DNA from: Allomuricauda sp.
Lineage (GTDB): Bacteria > Bacteroidota > Bacteroidia > Flavobacteriales > Flavobacteriaceae
NCBI RefSeq assembly: GCF_002699205.1
Contig: NZ_PABT01000014.1
Coordinates: 248,001 to 312,000, forward strand
Reading direction: 5' to 3'
DNA: 64,000 nucleotides
Part shown: positions 9,268 to 17,496 of the stretch, piece by piece
Numbering within the stretch: the first letter of the stretch is position 1
How the letters are laid out: each line of letters begins with the position of its first letter
Translations under genes and position numbers: made by a program
The notes under the pieces: model-generated
The model's database searches: none
Told to the model about the DNA's origin: nothing
Seen by the model: the letters and a program-made list of their open reading frames with translations, nothing else

Positions 9268-9755
9268 TGGTCTAAAATATGTACCATTTGGTTTTTATGT
9301 TCAGAAAGTGTTGAACTATCATTGATTTTATTTGATTTCACGGCCATTTGCTTCAATAGTTCAATGACTTCATCTTCTGATTTATGACTGTTCATCTTAA
9401 AAATGAATCGACCCACTTCATTGTTGTGCAAATCCATTTGCTTGGGCAATTTTTTGTTGGGGAATGAATCCTCATGCCAATCTGTTACTTTTTTGGCCCA
9501 AGCCAAGACCACTTCATCATTTTTTTGCCACTTAAAACACCTTTTGGCAATTAAAAAATTCCAAAGGGCATGCCTAAAAGCATTGGCAGGCCCATTCTTG
9601 TTATGGAGGTCGCCATATATTTTGCTGGAGATCAAAATACAATCCTTAGTGGCCCCGATGGTCGGGATGATAAAATGTGGACGGCTTAATCCCAGCAATA
9701 TAACTTTCAGTATATTTTTAAAATCAACCCGTTTTACTATTGATAAAAGGTTCAC
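9264..9755 (-). CDS. DUF6973-like protein embedded in the hem operon
   Basis: A 163-residue protein without recognisable enzyme motifs. Conserved-looking elements are [12 protein letters not shown] (about 58-69), [12 protein letters not shown] (about 91-102) and [10 protein letters not shown] (about 107-116), giving a set of His/Asp/Asn residues that could bind a metal or act in catalysis. This pattern resembles the small family DUF6973. It is inserted between hemE and hemF with 4-nt overlaps on both sides, so it must be translated together with the heme enzymes. No signal peptide; the N-terminal 20-40 residues are moderately hydrophobic. A role in heme synthesis is suggested only by position. 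Function unknown. Confidence 0.75.
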   Translation of the reverse strand: MNLLSIVKRVDFKNILKVILLGLSRPHFIIPTIGATKDCILISSKIYGDLHNKNGPANAFRHALWNFLIAKRCFKWQKNDEVVLAWAKKVTDWHEDSFPNKKLPKQMDLHNNEVGRFIFKMNSHKSEDEVIELLKQMAVKSNKINDSSTLSEHKNQMVHILDQ

Positions 9756-10777
9756 TCCTTATATTCTTTAACGGCATCAATAAATGCTTTGGCATTTTCC
9801 ACCGGAACATGGGGGAGAATACCATGGCCAAGGTTGGCCACATACTTGTCCTTTCCGAAATCACGGATCATCTGTGTTACCATCTCTTTGATTTTTTCAG
9901 GTGGTGAAAGTAACCGTGCAGGATCAAAATTGCCTTGCAGGGTAACATTGCCTCCTGTCAAATATCGCGCATTTTGAGCTGAACAGGTCCAGTCCACTCC
10001 AACGGCGGAGGCACCGGAATTGGCCATTTCTTTTAAAGCGAACCAGCATCCTTTTCCAAAGACGATGACAGGAGCTTCGTCTTTCAGGGCATCCACAATC
10101 TGCTGAATATACTTCCAAGAGAATTCTTGATAATCTTTTGGGGAAAGCATGCCTCCCCAGGAATCGAAAATTTGAACGGCATTTACGCCTGCCTTCACCT
10201 TCGCTTTAAGGTATGCGATGGTGGTGTCGGTTATTTTTTGGAGCAATTCATGGGCGGCGTCTGGCTTGGTGAAGCAAAATCCTCTTGCTTTGTCAAAACT
10301 TTTACTTCCCTGTCCTTCCACACAGTAGCACAAAATTGTCCAGGGAGAACCCGCAAAACCGATTAAGGGAACTTCATCCTCCAATTTTTCTTTTGTCATG
10401 GTAATGGCCTCCATTACATAGCCAAGGGTGTCTTGGATATCAGGGACAATAACCTTGTCCAAATCGGCTTGTGAACGGATGGGATTGGGTAGATAGGGAC
10501 CAAAATTGGGTTTCATCTGCACTTCGATGTCCATGGCTTGTGGAATCACCAAAATATCACTGAACAAGATGGCGGCATCCATGCCGTAGCGGCGAATGGG
10601 CTGTACCGTAATTTCCGAGGCCAATTCCGGGGTTTGGCAACGTGTGAAGAAATCGTACTTTTTTTTCAGTTCCATAAACTCCGGCAAATAGCGCCCTGCT
10701 TGTCGCATCATCCAAACGGGTGGACGTTCAACGGTTTCACCTTTTAAAGCCTTTAGGAACAAGTCGTTTTTAATCAT
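9752..10777 (-). CDS. hemE: Uroporphyrinogen decarboxylase
   Basis: A 341-residue enzyme that decarboxylates the four acetate side chains of uroporphyrinogen III to coproporphyrinogen III. The signature [15 protein letters not shown] near residues 20-34 supplies the substrate-binding arginines (Arg25, Arg29), and Asp74 ([12 protein letters not shown]) is the catalytic aspartate. C-terminal [20 protein letters not shown] is also typical (about 315-334). Start codon lies within the last codons of hemD (8-nt overlap), and its stop overlaps the next gene by 4 nt, showing a tightly packed operon. Confidence 0.97.
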   Translation of the reverse strand: MIKNDLFLKALKGETVERPPVWMMRQAGRYLPEFMELKKKYDFFTRCQTPELASEITVQPIRRYGMDAAILFSDILVIPQAMDIEVQMKPNFGPYLPNPIRSQADLDKVIVPDIQDTLGYVMEAITMTKEKLEDEVPLIGFAGSPWTILCYCVEGQGSKSFDKARGFCFTKPDAAHELLQKITDTTIAYLKAKVKAGVNAVQIFDSWGGMLSPKDYQEFSWKYIQQIVDALKDEAPVIVFGKGCWFALKEMANSGASAVGVDWTCSAQNARYLTGGNVTLQGNFDPARLLSPPEKIKEMVTQMIRDFGKDKYVANLGHGILPHVPVENAKAFIDAVKEYKE

Positions 10778-11435
10778 GTTTTTTAAGATGTTTTATGGCC
10801 TGTACCAACACATTTTCTACGGTCGGTTTATTAGCTACAATAATATTTTTGGTATGGCCCTTAGCTTCTTCAGCTGTGGTGTCTCCAATACAGAACAAAG
10901 TGCTGTTCCCTATTTTGTTTTTTAGAAGATAGCTTTGGATACCACTGGGGCTAAAAAATAAAATTCCATCAAAATTTCGGTGGAACGCTCTTGGGTTGAG
11001 TTTGGTCTTGTACACCTGTAATTCTTCAAACCGAACATTGTTTTTTGACAATGTTTCTGGAAGGTTATCACGTCTTTTATTGCCACAGAGAAACAAAAAA
11101 GTTTCTTCTTTATAATTTTTGATGATGATATCCGCTAGGTCTGTCGCATAATCTGCTGTTTCAACTACCTGTAGACCATGTTCTTCAAGCAATGCTTTGG
11201 TTTTTTCACCCACACAGAAGATTTTGAATTTTTCTTTTTGCGATTCATCGACCTGGCTTAAAAAGACTTTTACCGTATTCTTGCTGGTGATGATGTAATT
11301 TTGATATTGAAAAGGAATCGTAGTGTCCAAAAATTCAATTTTGATGGCGTTGTATTCCACTAAGCCCAAATTTGAATTTAGGAAGAGTTCCTTTTGGGAG
11401 GCATTCAGTATTTTAGTGGATAGCACTGTTTTCAT
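10770..11435 (-). CDS. hemD: Uroporphyrinogen-III synthase
   Basis: A 221-residue protein of the HemD family, which is poorly conserved in sequence. It converts hydroxymethylbilane to uroporphyrinogen III with inversion of ring D. Supporting signs are [12 protein letters not shown], the [11 protein letters not shown] motif near residues 160-170 (family FTSPSAV..F), and [12 protein letters not shown] near the C-terminus (family AIGPTTA). Position between hemC and hemE makes the call safe. It overlaps hemC by 23 nt and hemE by 8 nt. Confidence 0.92.
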   Translation of the reverse strand: MKTVLSTKILNASQKELFLNSNLGLVEYNAIKIEFLDTTIPFQYQNYIITSKNTVKVFLSQVDESQKEKFKIFCVGEKTKALLEEHGLQVVETADYATDLADIIIKNYKEETFLFLCGNKRRDNLPETLSKNNVRFEELQVYKTKLNPRAFHRNFDGILFFSPSGIQSYLLKNKIGNSTLFCIGDTTAEEAKGHTKNIIVANKPTVENVLVQAIKHLKKHD

Positions 11436-12339
11436 TTCTGATTTCCTGCATCAATTTATCTCCTCCTTTTTCCAATACTTCCAAAGCACAAATTTTACCA
11501 AACCCGTCCGAATTGGTTGATTTCACCTGTTTTTGGATGTCTATTTTTTGTTTTCCATCCAATGAGAACACCACTCCTTTAAAAAAAACCGTTTGGTCTT
11601 TTATTTGGGCCAAGGCCCCAATTGGCGCAGTGCATCCTCCCTCCAAGGTTCGTAAAAAGTCACGTTCGATGGTGGTACAGACCTCAGTTTCGGAATGATT
11701 GAGTTTTGCTACGGCCTTTTTGGTGAATTCGTCTTCCTCTTTGGCAACAACCAACATGGCCCCTTGTGCGGGTGCAGGAATCATCCAATCCAATTGAATG
11801 GCATCCTTCGGCAATAGTTTGATGCGTTCCAGTCCTGCTTGGGCAAAAATGGCACCCTGCCAGTCATTTTCTATCAGTTTAAGCAGTCTTGTGTTCACAT
11901 TTCCCCTTAGATCCACAACGTTGTGGTTGGGGTATTTGTTCAACCACTGGGCCTTTCTTCGCAAACTTCCGGTGGCTATGGTCGCTGGTTGATCGGTATC
12001 CAAAAACCCCGAGCCTTTGTGGACCAAAATATCGTGGGTGATGGCTCGCTCCAAAACAGCGACTTGTACAATTCCTTTGGGCAGTTGGGTGGGTACATCT
12101 TTCATGGAGTGCACCGCAATGTCTATATCCCCTTTGAGCAAGGCAATGTCCAAAGTCTTGGTAAAGATACCTGTGACCCCAAGTTCATAAAGTGGCTTGT
12201 CCAATACTTGGTCTCCCATGGATTTGGTGGGCACCAAAATGGTGTCGTAACCGAGCTCCTCCAACTTTTTTTGAACAGTGGTTGCTTGCCACAGCGCCAA
12301 CTCGCTGTCGCGGGTCCCAATACGGATTATTTTGCTCAT
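11413..12339 (-). CDS. hemC: Hydroxymethylbilane synthase (porphobilinogen deaminase)
   Basis: A 308-residue enzyme that polymerises four porphobilinogens to hydroxymethylbilane. IRIGTRDSELALWQA at the N-terminus, catalytic Asp81 in AVHSMKDVP, the arginine stretch GSLRRKAQ (124-131) and the cofactor-bearing Cys236 (LEGGCTAPIGA), to which the dipyrromethane primer is covalently attached, are all present. Length is standard. Start overlaps the hemA stop by 4 nt. Second gene in the hem operon. Confidence 0.97.
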   Translation of the reverse strand: MSKIIRIGTRDSELALWQATTVQKKLEELGYDTILVPTKSMGDQVLDKPLYELGVTGIFTKTLDIALLKGDIDIAVHSMKDVPTQLPKGIVQVAVLERAITHDILVHKGSGFLDTDQPATIATGSLRRKAQWLNKYPNHNVVDLRGNVNTRLLKLIENDWQGAIFAQAGLERIKLLPKDAIQLDWMIPAPAQGAMLVVAKEEDEFTKKAVAKLNHSETEVCTTIERDFLRTLEGGCTAPIGALAQIKDQTVFFKGVVFSLDGKQKIDIQKQVKSTNSDGFGKICALEVLEKGGDKLMQEIRNENSAIH

Positions 12340-13592
12340 TTGGAATGCAGTTCTAGCTGAAAGACTTTTTGAATGAGCTCTAGACTATCTTCGGTATCGA
12401 CTTCGTTGCTCTTTAAATGGTTGGCAAACTGTTTCGTGATTTTTTGGATAATCCTGTCGGAGATGATTTCCGCTTGGTTTTGGTCGAACCCTTCAATTTT
12501 TTTGGTCTGAAAATCGATTTCCTCCGCTTTCATGGTATTGAGTTTGTCCTTGAGTGCATTGATCACTGGGGCAAACTTTCGGGTTTCCAACCATGTAAGG
12601 AAATCCTTTTTTACTTTTTCGATAATGGCCTCTGCTTTCGGAACAAATTCTTTCCTCTTCGCCAAAGTTTCATCCGTAATCTGCGAAAGTTGGTCCAAAT
12701 GTACCAAAGTCACATTTTCCAAATCTTTTACATCATCCGATACGTTTTTGGGAACGGACAGGTCCAAAATCAACAATGGTTTTTTCGTATAGATCAATGC
12801 TTTGGAAACGGTGGGCAACTGGGCACCTGTGGCCACAACGAGAATATCGGCCTTGCGTATTTCGGTTTGCAGATCGCCATAGTCTTTCACGGTCAATTGG
12901 AACTTACCTGCAATGTCCTCCGCTTTTTCCCGTGTTCTATTGATCAAGGTGATATGGGAGTTGTTGGAGTGCTTCACCAAGTTTTCACAGGTGTTTCTTC
13001 CAATTTTTCCCGTTCCGAACAACAAAATGTTCTTGTTGGAAATATTCTCGACATTGTCCAGAATATATTTTACCGAAGCAAATGCAACAGAGGTGGCCCC
13101 GGACGATAGTTCCGTTTCGTTTTTGATACGTTTACTGGCTTGGATAACCGAATTGCACAAACGTTCCAGGAACGGATTGGCCATTTCATGTTTTTTGGCA
13201 CGATAGAAGCCCTGTTTTATTTGGCTGATGATTTCGAAATCCCCCAAAATCTGACTGTCAAGACCAGTCCCCACTCTGAACATGTGGGAAATCGCATCAT
13301 GGTTCTTGTACACATAGGCCACTTCTTGAAATTCTTCAACGGTACCCTTGGTTTCATCGCAAAGTAGTTTGATGAGCTGGTACGGGTGCTGTGCAAAACC
13401 ATAAAGTTCGGTCCTGTTGCATGTAGAAATAGCCAATAGGCCATCAATACCAGTTTCTTTGGCCTTTTCCAAAATACGGTCGATGGCAGGAACATCCAGA
13501 CTGAATTTTCCTCTCACCTCTGCATCCGCCTTCTTATAACTCAACCCAATGGCGTAGAAGGAATTATGTTTTGAAATATGGTAGTTCCTCAT
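12336..13592 (-). CDS. hemA: Glutamyl-tRNA reductase
   Basis: A 418-residue enzyme that reduces glutamyl-tRNA(Glu) to glutamate-1-semialdehyde with NADPH, the first committed step of C5-pathway tetrapyrrole synthesis. The catalytic Cys58 lies in LLAISTCNRTELYG; the NADPH-binding Rossmann segment NILLFGTGKIGRNTCENL (about 194-211) and the C-terminal helical dimerisation domain follow. As first gene of the operon, it is the natural control point. The next enzyme, glutamate-1-semialdehyde aminomutase (hemL), is not in this window. A TACTTTTG motif upstream (13612-13619) is a candidate -7 promoter element. Confidence 0.97.
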   Translation of the reverse strand: MRNYHISKHNSFYAIGLSYKKADAEVRGKFSLDVPAIDRILEKAKETGIDGLLAISTCNRTELYGFAQHPYQLIKLLCDETKGTVEEFQEVAYVYKNHDAISHMFRVGTGLDSQILGDFEIISQIKQGFYRAKKHEMANPFLERLCNSVIQASKRIKNETELSSGATSVAFASVKYILDNVENISNKNILLFGTGKIGRNTCENLVKHSNNSHITLINRTREKAEDIAGKFQLTVKDYGDLQTEIRKADILVVATGAQLPTVSKALIYTKKPLLILDLSVPKNVSDDVKDLENVTLVHLDQLSQITDETLAKRKEFVPKAEAIIEKVKKDFLTWLETRKFAPVINALKDKLNTMKAEEIDFQTKKIEGFDQNQAEIISDRIIQKITKQFANHLKSNEVDTEDSLELIQKVFQLELHSK

Positions 13593-13611
13593 AAAGGATA
13601 AAATCGCATAA

Positions 13612-13619
13612 CAAAAGTA
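13612..13619 (-). promoter_or_regulatory. Candidate -7 element of the hemA promoter
   Basis: Read on the minus strand the sequence is TACTTTTG, an exact match to the Bacteroidota -7 consensus TAnnTTTG. It lies 20 nt before the hemA start codon, giving a very short predicted 5' leader. No TTG -33 element was found at the normal spacing, so this is tentative. Confidence 0.4.
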
Positions 13620-13726
13620 ACAGGCTTATTGCTTAAAAAATAACGCTAGCGGAACTATGTACGACCACCACCTTTATTTTATATCTTATTTATGATTAAA
13701 ATGGTGTAAGTCATTGATTTTATTGA

Positions 13727-13734
13727 TAAATTTG
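13727..13734 (+). promoter_or_regulatory. Candidate -7 element of the AraC-type regulator promoter
   Basis: TAAATTTG, an exact match to TAnnTTTG, 46 nt upstream of the TTG start of the regulator gene. The first palindrome of the intergenic region begins inside it, so a protein bound there would block the promoter. No clear -33 TTG at the right distance. Confidence 0.4.
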
Positions 13735-13750
13735 AGATTAATAATCTCAA
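13732..13750. promoter_or_regulatory. Palindrome 1 in the hemA/araC-type intergenic region (possible operator)
   Basis: Perfect inverted repeat TTGAGATT-AAT-AATCTCAA (8-bp arms, 3-nt spacer). It overlaps the last bases of the candidate -7 element of the AraC-type gene and the predicted transcription start. It directly abuts a second, unrelated palindrome. The symmetry suggests a dimeric regulator. Confidence 0.5.
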
Positions 13751-13769
13751 TTTAGAGCCATTCTAAATT
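13749..13769. promoter_or_regulatory. Palindrome 2 in the hemA/araC-type intergenic region (possible operator)
   Basis: Perfect inverted repeat AATTTAGA-GCCAT-TCTAAATT (8-bp arms, 5-nt spacer), overlapping palindrome 1 by two bases and lying 11 nt before the proposed TTG start of the AraC-type gene. In RNA it could also form a small hairpin covering the 5' leader. There is no U-tract, so it is not a terminator. Confidence 0.5.
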
Positions 13770-13780
13770 AATAAAAACAT

Positions 13781-14680
13781 TTGGGTCAATTGAAAAACAA
13801 CTTAAAAAACATCGCCAGAGGTTCGTATGATGAAACTTTAGTGGAAGATGGGATTTATATCCTGAAAATCCAGAACGACAGTAAAGAACCAAAACTTATT
13901 GAAAGGGAAATCGACAGTTCCTACATTCAGTTCCATTTTTGTTTAAAAGGGAGGTCAAAGTTCAATTTTAACGAGGGCAATTATTATCTGGAGGTAAACG
14001 AAGAAAATTCTTTGCTTCTTTACAACACTCAAAAAGATTTGCCATTGAACCTTATTGTTTCTCCCAATTCGTGGCTCCTTTCTGTTGTGATGACCATTAG
14101 AAAATTTCATTCGCTCTTTTCTAATGAAGCGGATTATATTCCTTTCCTAAGTGAGGGGAACAAGGAAAAGAAATATTATTCACAGGAAATGGTATCTCCG
14201 GCCACTGCTGTGGTGTTGAGCCAACTGATGAACTTTAACCTTCATCCGTCCGTAAAAGAACTATACCTCAAAGGAAAGGTATATGAGCTCATCTCGCTCT
14301 ATTTCAATAAAACAGAGGATGCGGACCTTGAACAATGCCCATATTTGGCCGATGAGGACAATGTGCGGAGAATACGTATGGCCAAAGAGATTATGATTTC
14401 CCGTATGGCCGAACCTCCGACCTTGACCGAGCTTTCCCAAGAAGTTGGACTCAGCCTAAAAAAATTAAAAGAAGGCTTTAAGCAAATTTATGGTGATTCC
14501 GTATTTGGCTTTTTGTTCGATTATAAAATGGAATATGCTCGAAAAATGTTGGAAACGGGCAAGCACAATGTAAATGAAGTGGGCTTAAAAGTAGGGTACA
14601 GTACCGCAAGCCATTTTATTGCCGCTTTTAAAAAGAAGTTTGGCACCACTCCCAAAAAGTATTTAACTTCAAATGCATAA
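13781..14680 (+). CDS. AraC/XylS-family transcriptional regulator, divergent from hemA
   Basis: A 299-residue regulator. The N-terminal 190 residues form a sensing domain with beta-rich sequence (IQFHFCLKGRSKFNF), and the C-terminal 95 residues hold the two helix-turn-helix motifs: LTELSQEVGLSLKKLKEGFK (about 216-235) and the AraC signature running from about 255 to 296 (VNEVGLKVGYSTASHFIAAF, KKFGTTPKKYL). The start is a TTG at 13781; no in-frame ATG is available near it. It is divergently placed from hemA with two palindromes between, so I infer it controls the hem operon and itself, perhaps in response to iron or heme. Related regulators next to hem genes are common in flavobacteria as far as I recall. 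Confidence 0.88.
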   Translation: MGQLKNNLKNIARGSYDETLVEDGIYILKIQNDSKEPKLIEREIDSSYIQFHFCLKGRSKFNFNEGNYYLEVNEENSLLLYNTQKDLPLNLIVSPNSWLLSVVMTIRKFHSLFSNEADYIPFLSEGNKEKKYYSQEMVSPATAVVLSQLMNFNLHPSVKELYLKGKVYELISLYFNKTEDADLEQCPYLADEDNVRRIRMAKEIMISRMAEPPTLTELSQEVGLSLKKLKEGFKQIYGDSVFGFLFDYKMEYARKMLETGKHNVNEVGLKVGYSTASHFIAAFKKKFGTTPKKYLTSNA

Positions 14681-14691
14681 AAATTATAGGA

Positions 14692-15450
14692 ATGAAAAAG
14701 ATTGTATTATCCGTTGTTGTCTGCTGTATGTCACTACAGCTTTTTGCGCAAAATGATTCAGTGCCCAATCAAAAAGAGGTGAAAATGCCGGAATTGGTCA
14801 TGGTCTATACCAAAACGGATGGATATCGTCATAAATCCATTGAAAAAGGGGTGCAAACCTTAAGGGAACTTGGTAGGCAAAATGGGTTCATCGCACTTCA
14901 AACGGAATCGGGGGAAGATTTTAACACTCAGAATCTCAACAATTATAAACTCGTGGTTTTTTTGAATACGACCATGGATGTGCTGGACGATGCACAGCAA
15001 CGTGCATTTGAATCCTACATTAAAGGGGGAGGGGCTTTCCTGGGTATCCATGCCGCGGCCGACACGGAATATGATTGGGCTTGGTACGGAAAACTGGTAG
15101 GGGCCTATTTTGACAGCCACCCCAACGACCCCAACGTGAGAAAGGCAAAGATTGATGTATTAAGCAAAAATCATCCATCAACAGAACACCTGCAGGATTC
15201 GTGGACAAGGGAAGATGAGTGGTACAACTTTAAGGATATAAACCCCAATATCACCGTTTTGCTCAATTTGGACGAAAGCAGTTACGAGGGAGGGACCAAT
15301 GGGTCTAGCCATCCCATAGCTTGGTATCACGAATTTGATGGTGGAAGGGCTTTTTACACTGGAGGGGGCCATACGGATGCATCATTCGATGAGCCGGATT
15401 TCAGAAAACATCTTTTGGGAGCTATTGAGTGGTGCCTAAGGCGAAAGTAG
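14692..15450 (+). CDS. Exported ThuA-domain protein
   Basis: A 252-residue protein with a Sec signal peptide (residues 1-20, ending LFAQ). The mature part is a ThuA/trehalose-utilisation-like domain, a class I glutamine-amidotransferase-like fold: MVYTKTDGYRHKSIEKG, FLGIHAAADTEYDW, GGRAFYTGGGHTDAS and HLLGAIEWCLR are characteristic. ThuA proteins are linked to sugar catabolism, often beside Gfo/Idh and DUF1080 proteins as found elsewhere in this window, but their reaction is not firmly known. Only 11 nt after the AraC-type gene, so probably co-transcribed with it. Its 3' end overlaps the convergent DUF1460 gene by 15 nt. Confidence 0.88.
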   Translation: MKKIVLSVVVCCMSLQLFAQNDSVPNQKEVKMPELVMVYTKTDGYRHKSIEKGVQTLRELGRQNGFIALQTESGEDFNTQNLNNYKLVVFLNTTMDVLDDAQQRAFESYIKGGGAFLGIHAAADTEYDWAWYGKLVGAYFDSHPNDPNVRKAKIDVLSKNHPSTEHLQDSWTREDEWYNFKDINPNITVLLNLDESSYEGGTNGSSHPIAWYHEFDGGRAFYTGGGHTDASFDEPDFRKHLLGAIEWCLRRK

Positions 15451-16287
15451 GGTAGGCCTTGCCACAATGATCCCAATATTGCTTTTGATGGTTTTGAGAT
15501 AATCCGCCAAAGGCAGTTCGGAAATTTCCACTTCACCATTTTTACTGGAAGCGTGGAGCAAATGTAACCTTCCATCGGGTTGATGGATTGCTATACCGGT
15601 ATGGGTTACATCCAACCCCGTAATGGAAGTGGCCAAAGCAATGATATCCCCGGATTGGATGAGCTGTTCCTTGCCTTCAATTTGGTCTTTGGGCAGATAG
15701 CACAGTTTTTCTTTGGCAAGTTCTTTTTCCACCGCCAAGATTGCTTCAAAGTTTTCATCGCTGGCCAAAAAAGGATACAGATTACGATGGGTCCCCATAA
15801 AATTAATGGACTTATCCGCTTCCACTCCTCCCAGTTCGGCAGTAATGTCCTGTACCAATCCTTTTTTCTCGTTATCACGAATCCATTCTGTAAAGTAATG
15901 TAAACGAGAAGGATAACCGTCCATATCGCCATTTCTATACCGAACGGTTTCAAGGTTTTCAGTAAAATGTCCAAAATCTCTCTGCTGTTTTTTGAGCATC
16001 AAACTAAAAGCGATCACATTTTCAACAAAAGTGGTACAGTCCAATCCCCCAAAATTTATGACCAAGGTTTCAGTGTCGCCAACTTCCAAGGTTTTTTCCA
16101 CATAGGGCGTTCCCATAAAGGATTGACCGATCAGGGCTATGGTGTCGCCCAAATTGGAAGCTTTGGTCTTTTCCAAAGCCTTTATTTTGGTTTCAAAAAG
16201 GGACTCGTCCTTTGGGGAGCAGGTTATCTGCTGGGCACTCCCAAAAGTTCCAAAAACCAAAAAAAGAACAATTAATTTATGCTTCAT
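15436..16287 (-). CDS. DUF1460 family, N-acetylmuramoyl-L-alanine amidase-like exported protein
   Basis: A 283-residue protein; the start at 16287 is chosen because it begins a signal peptide (ends GSAQ). It matches the DUF1460 family, an NlpC/P60-related cysteine peptidase fold. The likely nucleophile is Cys84 in NFGGLDCTTFVENV and a histidine is supplied by VTHTGIAIHQ. Family members have been described as periplasmic amidases or endopeptidases acting on peptidoglycan fragments. Its start overlaps the stop of the MscS gene by 11 nt (co-transcribed), and its end overlaps the convergent ThuA gene. Confidence 0.85.
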   Translation of the reverse strand: MKHKLIVLFLVFGTFGSAQQITCSPKDESLFETKIKALEKTKASNLGDTIALIGQSFMGTPYVEKTLEVGDTETLVINFGGLDCTTFVENVIAFSLMLKKQQRDFGHFTENLETVRYRNGDMDGYPSRLHYFTEWIRDNEKKGLVQDITAELGGVEADKSINFMGTHRNLYPFLASDENFEAILAVEKELAKEKLCYLPKDQIEGKEQLIQSGDIIALATSITGLDVTHTGIAIHQPDGRLHLLHASSKNGEVEISELPLADYLKTIKSNIGIIVARPTLLSP

Positions 16288-17350
16288 GATTGTTTTTATT
16301 CTTTTGTTCAATCGTTAACCTAGTGGTCCTTGCAATACTTTCAGGGTAATTTTCTTGTAGATAAACGATTAATTTCTCCCTCACATGAACCCTTAAATCC
16401 CAAGCTGTAGGCGAATCTTTTGCGCTCACAAGGGACCTTATCTCTACGTAGTTGGGTTTTGTATCGGTAACCTGGAGGACATTTACCTTGCCATCCCACA
16501 AGTCGGTATTCTTTAAGATACGGGTTTGCTCTTCCCTGATCTTGTCAAAAGGGACATTGTAGTCTACATACAAAAACACGGTGCCCAAAAGATCAGAAGA
16601 AGTCTTGGTCCAGTTCTGGAAAGGTTGGTTGATAAAATAAGGGGTGGGTACGATCAGGCGTCTTTTGTCCCAAATACTGACAACCACATAGGTTAAGGTG
16701 ATTTCTTCGATACGGCCCCATTCCCCTTCAACGATTACCACATCATCCAACTTTATGGGCTGGGCGATGGCAATTTGGATTCCCGCCAAAATGGTTCCAA
16801 TGAACTGTTGGGCCGAAAAACCAATAATGATCCCGGCAACCCCTGCAGAGGCAAAAATACTGATGCCCACCTCACGGATCTCTTCAAAGCTCATTAATGC
16901 GAACCCTGTTGCCAGCAAGATGATGATGAAAATAAAAATACGCTCGAGAATCGTGAACTGGGTATATACCTTTCTGGCCTTTAGGTTATCGGCTACCCCG
17001 ATATCATAATTTTTAATGACGATCTTTTTTACGATCTTCAATAGGGCTATCATCACCCAGGCCATGGCAACAATAAAAAGGATGGTACTCGCCTTTTTAA
17101 ACCAGTACCCCGCACCCTCTAGGTTCAACAGGTCGCGCAACGCCTTCATCCGGATTAGTACGGAAACAAAGATCAGCACCAAAGGTGTCGCCAACCTTTT
17201 AAAGGTGCTCTTGGGCAACAAGTATTTTGGGTTTTTTCCCAAACGTTTCATCAGTGCCGAAGTGCTCCAATACAAGATGATAAGCACAAGAAGGGCCACC
17301 CCCAAAAAAATGAGGGACTCTTTGGAAACATTGTCGTAGAAAGACTCCAT
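16277..17350 (-). CDS. Small-conductance mechanosensitive ion channel (MscS family)
   Basis: A 357-residue membrane protein beginning at MESFYDNVSKES. About four or five hydrophobic helices precede the MscS core. The pore-lining helix with its Gly/Ala pattern is at GISIFASAGVAGIIIGFSAQ (about residues 176-195), followed by the beta domain LDDVVIVEGEWGRIEEI and the C-terminal alpha/beta vestibule. Such channels open under membrane tension to release osmolytes during hypo-osmotic shock. Upstream ATG at 17389 is in frame but less likely. Transcribed with the DUF1460 gene. Confidence 0.92.
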   Translation of the reverse strand: MESFYDNVSKESLIFLGVALLVLIILYWSTSALMKRLGKNPKYLLPKSTFKRLATPLVLIFVSVLIRMKALRDLLNLEGAGYWFKKASTILFIVAMAWVMIALLKIVKKIVIKNYDIGVADNLKARKVYTQFTILERIFIFIIILLATGFALMSFEEIREVGISIFASAGVAGIIIGFSAQQFIGTILAGIQIAIAQPIKLDDVVIVEGEWGRIEEITLTYVVVSIWDKRRLIVPTPYFINQPFQNWTKTSSDLLGTVFLYVDYNVPFDKIREEQTRILKNTDLWDGKVNVLQVTDTKPNYVEIRSLVSAKDSPTAWDLRVHVREKLIVYLQENYPESIARTTRLTIEQKNKNNHEA

Positions 17351-17496
17351 ATCCACAAAAATAGCTAGAAAAGTCCACCATGGTGACAAAGCTTAAACAA
17401 AATCGAGAATCATTATTGAGTCATAAGAAACTATTTTGATGGTAAAAAGGTCAAGTCCATCCCGTGTTGTATTTTAGCTGTCTAAAGATACAAACT

